A DNA stretch of 64,000 bases. Source: JASLBX01 sp036374175 (GTDB lineage Bacteria > Actinomycetota > Actinomycetes > Jiangellales > Jiangellaceae). The first letter of the stretch is position 1, and every line of letters starts with the position of its first letter. The translations under genes and the position numbers were made by a program. The notes under the pieces are model-generated. The model was not told the origin of the DNA. It made no database searches and worked only from the letters and a program-made list of their open reading frames with translations. The stretch covers positions 1-64,000 of the forward strand of contig DASUUH010000137.1 in the NCBI GenBank assembly GCA_036374175.1. The letters run 5' to 3'. Of the stretch, positions 58,911-64,000 are shown piece by piece.

Positions 58911-60124
58911 GAGGGCCGGACGCATACCTGCCCGAGACGCCACATCATCACGGAACACACCGCAACCTGCTTACGGTGGTGAATGCTGATGTGGCGCCGC
59001 GGATCCTCGTGGATGCAGTGATGGTGCCAGCGACGCGATCTGTGGAAGCGCTTGATACCGCTATCGACCTGACGCACGAACTCGGCAGCGTCCTGGTCGC
59101 GTTCTGCAGCGGAGAAGTGAGTGCCGAGCAGGTCATCGACCGTGCCGCTGGAACCGTGTCTGTGGTAGCCATTGACATCGACACGCTTCCGAAGGATTGC
59201 CTGCCGACATTCGAGACCAGCGCAGTAGTAACCGATAGCCGGTTCGAGCGGTTCACCGACCTAAGTCAAAAGCGGAACTTAGCGTTACTGCTATCCCGCA
59301 TCTCCGGCTGGCGGCGGGTGCTTCTGTTGGACGATGACATTCACCATGTAAGTGCGAGTGATGTATGCGCGGCGGCAGGACTTCTAAAACGCTTCGACGC
59401 CGTGGGCCTCCGCAATCGAGGATTTCCTGACAATTCTGTGGTCTGCCACGTCAGCAGGGAGGTTGGGTATAAGCAGGGCCAGTTCATTGGCGCTGGCGGA
59501 CTCGTGATCACGCCTGCGAAAGCCGAGTCCTTCTTCCCAGACATCTATAACGAGGACTGGTTCTACCTGCTGGGTCTGCGACAACCACTTCGTCTAGCAG
59601 CGACAGGGCGGATGCGCCATCAGCTGTTCAATCCATTCGCTGATCCGGACCGCGCTCGGCGGGAGGAACTTGGCGACTGTATGGCCGAAGGGCTTTTCTG
59701 GTTGTTGGACGAAGGACGATCCATTGACGACGCCGACGTGAATCACTGGCGACAGTTTCTTGATCATCGAAGGCAATTTATTGATTCATTGCTTCAACAG
59801 CTGGATCCTGTTTCGGACGTGAAAATGATTGCTTCACTTGAGGCGGCCGGCACGATTTGTTCATCGCTAATTGACGAGCCTGACATATGTGAAGGATATG
59901 TTCACCTTTGGAGGTCCGATATCGATCGGTGGCGGCAGTTCCTCCATGAAAAGCCCGATGGACTCGGCGTAGAGAAATCGTTGGCCGAACTTGGCTGGCT
60001 TGCAAGTGCTTGCATCGACTTGGCTCCGGCTCGCAGGGACGATCCACTACTTTGCCTGGATGGTTGGTTCGGGTCGGCGCAGGATTCGTTATCGAGTGGT
60101 GCGCCGGGTCGATACGCGTTATGA
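58907..60124 (+). CDS. GT-A glycosyltransferase-like protein
   Basis: 405 aa. Residue pattern resembles GT-A inverting glycosyltransferases: a DxD-like metal site VLLLDDDIHHV (about 140-150), then VGLRNRGFPDNSVVCHV, FIGAGGLVITPAKA and an acid motif FFPDIYNEDWFYLLGLR where ED could be the catalytic base. No signal or TM segment. Donor and acceptor are unknown. ATG overlaps the HTH stop (ATGA), so the two are co-translated. Base composition is less GC-rich than in housekeeping neighbours, suggesting transfer. Confidence 0.75.
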   Translation: MRGPDAYLPETPHHHGTHRNLLTVVNADVAPRILVDAVMVPATRSVEALDTAIDLTHELGSVLVAFCSGEVSAEQVIDRAAGTVSVVAIDIDTLPKDCLPTFETSAVVTDSRFERFTDLSQKRNLALLLSRISGWRRVLLLDDDIHHVSASDVCAAAGLLKRFDAVGLRNRGFPDNSVVCHVSREVGYKQGQFIGAGGLVITPAKAESFFPDIYNEDWFYLLGLRQPLRLAATGRMRHQLFNPFADPDRARREELGDCMAEGLFWLLDEGRSIDDADVNHWRQFLDHRRQFIDSLLQQLDPVSDVKMIASLEAAGTICSSLIDEPDICEGYVHLWRSDIDRWRQFLHEKPDGLGVEKSLAELGWLASACIDLAPARRDDPLLCLDGWFGSAQDSLSSGAPGRYAL

Positions 60125-60177
60125 CCAAAGCTTACATCGCCGTTTGATCAGGCTTGATTTCTGCAGGCGGTACGCTA

Positions 60178-61076
60178 GTGCCTATCTTGGACGCGGTGAT
60201 CGTCCCAGCGTCTCGCCGGATTCATCGGTTGCGACGAGCGAGGAGCGATGGGTCTCACTAACGCGCTTGACGCGACCCTTGTTGCCATCTGCAGTCAGCG
60301 CGTCGCACGCGACCAAGTTGCCGAACTAGGTGACGAATCGGGAGCCGCCACCAACGCCGTTGCGGGCCTGTCCATCGACTATAGTGTGCCAGCCTTTGGT
60401 ACGGAGATCTTTATCTGGAAAGCGACTACTGCTCGCTCAGCGTTCGATCTATTGCGCCACTATGACGCGGTCGGCCTAGAGTACAAGGGCTTTCTGGACA
60501 ACTCAGTGGCATGCCACGTCTACCTTTAAGGGTGCTGATCAAGAGTGATTCCTAGACGCCGGTGGGCAAGCTATAAAATTCACAGTCGGCACGATCACTC
60601 TTTCCTAGAAGCTACAACGAGATACCGAATCACCGGTCCAAAGGTGACGATGACCGGTACTATGCGGCAGAGAAATGTCATCCTTGCTCCAAACCCAAAG
60701 GGCAAACCAGTAGACCTGGCCGATTGCCTAGCCGAGGGTTGTATTGGCTGCTAGATCATCGTCTCGCGCTCGATTTGGTGGATACGGGTCGCTGGCGTGA
60801 CTTCCTACACGCAGAATTCGATTCAGCTACGACCTACTGGGAAGCCAAATCACGACTTCGTTGGTGAGGCTCTCGGAAGCGCTTACGAGCGCTGGAAGCG
60901 ACATAGCAGACATGCTCGCTGATCGAGCCCGAATTGTGCGTCGAGTACCTGATCTCAGGCCCGCCGACCTTGACCCATGGCTGCAATTCATCGGCGGGAC
61001 CCCAATCGGACTTGAAATCGATCGGGCGCTTGAATACTTGGGCCTTTCCAGCGTTGCACACCGGTCCGGCGCATAG
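60178..61076 (+). pseudogene. decayed tandem copy of the glycosyltransferase-like gene
   Basis: Fragments in shifting frames align in order with the intact gene at 58907-60124. From 60178, PILDAVIVPASR matches RILVDAVMVPATR. At about 60250-60530, HYDAVGLEYKGFLDNSVACH matches RFDAVGLRNRGFPDNSVVCH. At about 60600-60750, DLADCLAEG matches ELGDCMAEG. At 60753-60860, TGRWRDFL matches NHWRQFL. At 60861-61076, LSEALTSAGSDIADML...DLDPWLQFIGG...LEYLG matches the C-terminus. Several frameshifts and stops and a lost DxD-region segment make it non-functional. It shows the locus was duplicated or acquired repeatedly. Confidence 0.85.
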
Positions 61077-61092
61077 CCGGGCGGCGTGAAGT

Positions 61093-62487
61093 TCAGCGCG
61101 TCGTCATGCCCAGCACGTCAAGCGCCTCATCCAGCTGTGCTTCGGTGAGGTCGCCTCGCTCAACGTAACCCTCCTCAATGACGACCTGCCGGATCGTCTT
61201 GCGCTCGGCCAAGGCCTTCTTGGCCACCGCAGCGGCGTTCTCGTACCCGATGTAGCGGTTCAGCGGGGTGACGATCGACGGGGATGACTCGGCATACTCG
61301 CGGCACCGCTCGACGTTCGCCTCGATGCCGTCGATGCAGCGGTCGGCGAGCAGCCGCGACGCATTGGCCAGCAGCATGATCGACTCCAGCAGATTGCGGC
61401 CCATCACCGGCAGCATGACGTTGAGTTCGAATGACCCCGACCCGCCACCCCACGCGATCGCCGCGTCGTTGCCTACGACCTGGGCGGACACCATGGCCAC
61501 TGCCTCTGGCACGACCGGGTTTACCTTCCCGGGCATGATCGACGACCCCGGCTGCAGGTCGGGGAGCCTGATCTCGGCCAGCCCCGCTCTCGGCCCGGAT
61601 CCCATCCAGCGTAGATCGTTGACGATCTTGTACAGGCTGACAGCGATCGTTCGCAACTGGCCGGACGTCTCGACTAAACCGTCTCGCGCGCCCTGGGCCT
61701 CGAAGTGGTCGCGGGCTTCGCTCAGTGGGAGGCCGGTCGACTCGGCAAGCCGCTCGATGACTCGAGCCGCAAAACCGGCGGGTGTGTTGATACCGGTGCC
61801 CACCGCAGTGCCGCCGAGCGGCAGTTCGGCAAGGCGAGGCAACGAGGCCTCCAGCCGCTCCACGCCGTGGCTCACCTGCGCGGCATAACCACCGAACTCT
61901 TGGCCGAGGGTCACGGGCGTGGCGTCCATCAGGTGCGTACGCCCAGACTTCACTACGTCGGAGAACTCCTCGGCCTTGCGGCGAAGGGCGTCCCGCAGGT
62001 GCGTCAGTGCAGGAATGAGATCGCCAACGACGGCGCGAGTCGCAGCCACGTGGATGGCCGACGGAAATGTGTCATTACTCGACTGGCTGGCATTGACATG
62101 ATCGTTCGGGTGGATGCTGCTGCCATGCCGGCTGGACGCGAGCGTGGCGATCACCTCGTTGACGTTCATGTTCGTGCTCGTGCCAGAACCGGTCTGGAAG
62201 ACGTCGATCGGAAAGTGCTCGTCCCACTGCCCGTCCGCCACCTCGGCGGCGGCCGCGGCGATCGCCTTGGCCATGTCTGTGTCGACCACGCCGAGCTCGG
62301 CGTTGACTTCTGCGGCCGCACCCTTGATGGCCGCAAGGGCATGCACAATGGCTGGTTCGACCGGCCGGCCGCTGATCGGGAAGTTCTCGACCGCTCGCTG
62401 AGTCTGCGCCCGCCACTTCGCCCAAGCGGGCACACGGACCTCACCCATCGTGTCGTGCTCGATCCGGAACTCGCTGTCGTTCTGCAT
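61093..62487 (-). CDS. fumC: class II fumarate hydratase
   Basis: 464 aa, full length. Signature GSSIMPGKVNPVVPEA, substrate-binding GSGTSTNMNVNEVIA and NASQSSNDTFPSA, and SGRTHLMDATPVTLGQE are all intact. Interconverts fumarate and malate in the TCA cycle without an iron-sulfur cluster. Marks the return to housekeeping DNA after the accessory island. ATG 62487. Confidence 0.97.
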   Translation of the reverse strand: MQNDSEFRIEHDTMGEVRVPAWAKWRAQTQRAVENFPISGRPVEPAIVHALAAIKGAAAEVNAELGVVDTDMAKAIAAAAAEVADGQWDEHFPIDVFQTGSGTSTNMNVNEVIATLASSRHGSSIHPNDHVNASQSSNDTFPSAIHVAATRAVVGDLIPALTHLRDALRRKAEEFSDVVKSGRTHLMDATPVTLGQEFGGYAAQVSHGVERLEASLPRLAELPLGGTAVGTGINTPAGFAARVIERLAESTGLPLSEARDHFEAQGARDGLVETSGQLRTIAVSLYKIVNDLRWMGSGPRAGLAEIRLPDLQPGSSIMPGKVNPVVPEAVAMVSAQVVGNDAAIAWGGGSGSFELNVMLPVMGRNLLESIMLLANASRLLADRCIDGIEANVERCREYAESSPSIVTPLNRYIGYENAAAVAKKALAERKTIRQVVIEEGYVERGDLTEAQLDEALDVLGMTTR

Positions 62488-62535
62488 AGATACGAACTTA
62501 CGCCGAGCGCCGAACAGACGCGCGTCCAGGCCCGA

Positions 62536-63222
62536 TCAACGATTCACCGTCGTGGCGGTCGCGAGGTAGATGTGGTAGGTCATCGGGCGGCCGTCGCGGA
62601 TCACGTCTGTTGCGATGTCCTCCACCGGTCCCACCACGGCCGCCATCCGCGCCGAAAGCGCCGTTGACGGCGAGGCCGACCACACGGCCAGCGTCCCGCC
62701 TGGACGCAACGCCCGCGCCGCCATTAAGAGCGAGTCGTGTTGGTAGATGGCGGCGTTGCGCTCGTGGACGAGAAACCCCGGCCCGTTGTCGACGTCCAGG
62801 AGGACGGCGTCATAACTGGCCGGCTCAGCAGCCGACAGGGCGTCCGCAACGTCGCCGATTGTCACCTTCACCCGCCGGTCGCTCATAACGGCCGCCCCAT
62901 CAGGCACGAGGCCGTCCCGCAACCACCGGATTAGCAGCGGCTCGATTTCAACCACGTCGATCCGCTGGATTCGGGAGTCGGTCAGCAACGCCCCCACCGT
63001 GTAACCCAAGCCGAGACCGCCGACCAGAACCCGGTGCGGCGCGCGGGTGCGCCGCATCACTGCTTCGGCCAATAACCGTTCGCTGGAGGTCTCGGCGGTG
63101 TCCATCAGGAACACCCCGTTGACGACCAACTCATAGACCGGGGGCGAACCCGCACGCCGCCGGAGAACCAGCTCACCGAGGTTGCCCTCACCCCGCGCCA
63201 GCGTCTCCGGTGGTTCATGCAC
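62536..63222 (-). CDS. spermidine-synthase-like (PABMT-fold) protein
   Basis: 228 aa. Rossmann motif VLVGGLGLGYTVGALL, acidic VDVVEIEPLLIRWL and DAVLLDVDNGPGFLV fit the spermine/spermidine synthase family. Actinomycete members of this short type often lack the full polyamine-site residues, and the substrate is unproven. Ends 48 bp upstream of the fumC start on the same strand, so co-transcription is likely. Confidence 0.85.
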   Translation of the reverse strand: MHEPPETLARGEGNLGELVLRRRAGSPPVYELVVNGVFLMDTAETSSERLLAEAVMRRTRAPHRVLVGGLGLGYTVGALLTDSRIQRIDVVEIEPLLIRWLRDGLVPDGAAVMSDRRVKVTIGDVADALSAAEPASYDAVLLDVDNGPGFLVHERNAAIYQHDSLLMAARALRPGGTLAVWSASPSTALSARMAAVVGPVEDIATDVIRDGRPMTYHIYLATATTVNR

Positions 63223-63285
63223 GGAACCATTCTGGTGTGCAGCTGCGGCACTGCGCCGACGTGGCCACGTGCCCAGGTGATGCCA

Positions 63286-63291
63286 TAAGGT
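63286..63291 (+). promoter_or_regulatory. -10 element for a leaderless DUF1707 transcript
   Basis: TAAGGT (TANNNT type) ends eight bases before GTG 63300, and no Shine-Dalgarno sequence is visible, consistent with transcription starting at or next to the start codon. Confidence 0.4.
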
Positions 63292-63299
63292 CAGTCATC

Positions 63300-63965
63300 G
63301 TGGAAGGCGCTCCAGAGGTGCGAGGACCCGGCGACCTGCGCTGTTCGGACAAGGACCGCGAGCGGGTTGCGGAGGCGCTGCGTGAAGCCGCCGGTGATGG
63401 CCGGTTGACTCTGTCCGAACTGGAGGAGCGGCTCGAGGCCACCTTCAAGGCGCGGACGTACGGAGATCTCCAGCCGATCACCCGTGATCTGCCGCAGGGC
63501 CCCTATCCGTTGCCGGGCGTCGCACACGGCCAGCTACAGCGGCCAACCGGTTATGGCCGAGTACCGGTCGGGCGTCCCGGGGCGGGAGCTCCGGCGACGC
63601 GGACCGAACGGATCACCACGATCCTGGGCGAAGAGAAGAGAGACGGCCGCTGGGAAGTACCGTCCCGGCTGGAAGTGGTGTGTTTCCTCGGATCGGTCCG
63701 GCTGGATTTCACCGAGGCGATCGTCCGCAATCGTGAGGTGGTCGTGCAGATCGGTGCCGTTATGGGCAGTGTGACGCTGGTGGTACCGGAAGGAATCGAC
63801 GTGCGCATGGAACCCGGGGCGAACGTGCTCGGTGAGCGCAAGCACCGGCTGACCGGTCCGGTGACCCCGGGAGGCCCGATCTACCACGTCCGCGGATTCG
63901 TAGTGCTCGGCGACATCACGGTGCGGCCGCCGAAATCCAGGCGGTCGATCTTCGGCGACTCCTGA
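63300..63965 (+). CDS. DUF1707 + LiaF-like C-terminal domain protein
   Basis: 221 aa. N-terminal DUF1707 helix pair (LRCSDKDRERVAEALREAAG, DGRLTLSELEERLEATFKAR), a Gly/Pro linker, then a beta-helical C-terminal region typical of LiaF-like 'cell wall-active antibiotics response' proteins (VVQIGAVMGSVTLVVPEGI, GPIYHVRGFVVLGDITVRPP). No TM helix, so cytoplasmic or peripheral. GTG 63300 gives the conserved length. Architecture parallels the DUF4097/DUF2089 pair at 38.6-39.8 kb. Confidence 0.87.
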   Translation: MEGAPEVRGPGDLRCSDKDRERVAEALREAAGDGRLTLSELEERLEATFKARTYGDLQPITRDLPQGPYPLPGVAHGQLQRPTGYGRVPVGRPGAGAPATRTERITTILGEEKRDGRWEVPSRLEVVCFLGSVRLDFTEAIVRNREVVVQIGAVMGSVTLVVPEGIDVRMEPGANVLGERKHRLTGPVTPGGPIYHVRGFVVLGDITVRPPKSRRSIFGDS

Positions 63966-64000
63966 GTCGGCCGTGTCACCCTCGCCCGAGAAGCGGCACG

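Overview
The window is high-GC DNA from an actinomycete. Gene content supports this: a mycothiol-conjugate amidase (mca) next to DUF4307 and greA, an F420-type luciferase-like oxidoreductase, an AfsR/SARP regulator, DUF397 with Scr1-type XRE regulators, two S-adenosyl methyltransferases of the DUF574 family, a short cis-prenyltransferase and many GTG starts. Genus cannot be resolved from the sequence alone. No rRNA, tRNA, CRISPR array or clear phage structural gene was seen.

Layout. 1-9.3 kb: cut-off epimerase, RraA-like protein, GlxA-type AraC regulator, MFS permease, PPK2, an ArsR/SRPBCC pair, and a TetR-controlled metallo-hydrolase/carboxymuconolactone-decarboxylase block that ends in a 59-codon SDR tail. 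9.3-21.5 kb: secreted and envelope proteins (Tat-exported DUF839 protein, secreted EEP-fold hydrolase, DMT and Ca2+/Na+ transporters, penicillin-binding lipoprotein, BI-1 protein, SGNH hydrolase) and dinB with a LexA box. 21.6-38.5 kb: sulfur and amino-acid metabolism (cystathionine beta-synthase, msrA, an ASCH-cystathionine gamma-synthase fusion, threonine ammonia-lyase), the MocR/YczE divergent pair, MarR/MFS efflux, an AfsR-like regulator and a methyltransferase. Two mirror-image 216-bp intergenic repeat arrays bound most of this stretch. 38.6-48.4 kb: DUF4097/DUF2089 pair, Drr-type ABC transporter, then the housekeeping run greA-DUF4307-mca-DUF255-hemolysin III-cis-prenyltransferase. 48.4-55 kb: DUF397/XRE regulators behind a duplicated CACGTG element, a second DUF574 methyltransferase and a heterodimeric ABC exporter. 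55-56.7 kb: PIN-PhoH protein. 56.7-61.1 kb: an accessory island. 61.1-64 kb: fumC, a spermidine-synthase-like protein and a DUF1707/LiaF-like protein.

The best candidate for an undescribed system is the island at about 56.7-61.1 kb between phoH and fumC. An HTH protein with a large uncharacterised C-terminal domain is translationally coupled (ATGA) to a GT-A glycosyltransferase-like protein. A decayed second copy of the glycosyltransferase gene follows. A divergent transcript encodes two related two-helix membrane proteins behind tiny ORFs, and palindromes sit in the shared intergenic region. Other points worth a look are the mirror-image repeat arrays that supply stop codons, the ASCH-CGS fusion, the duplicated CACGTG element and several operators lying on start codons.
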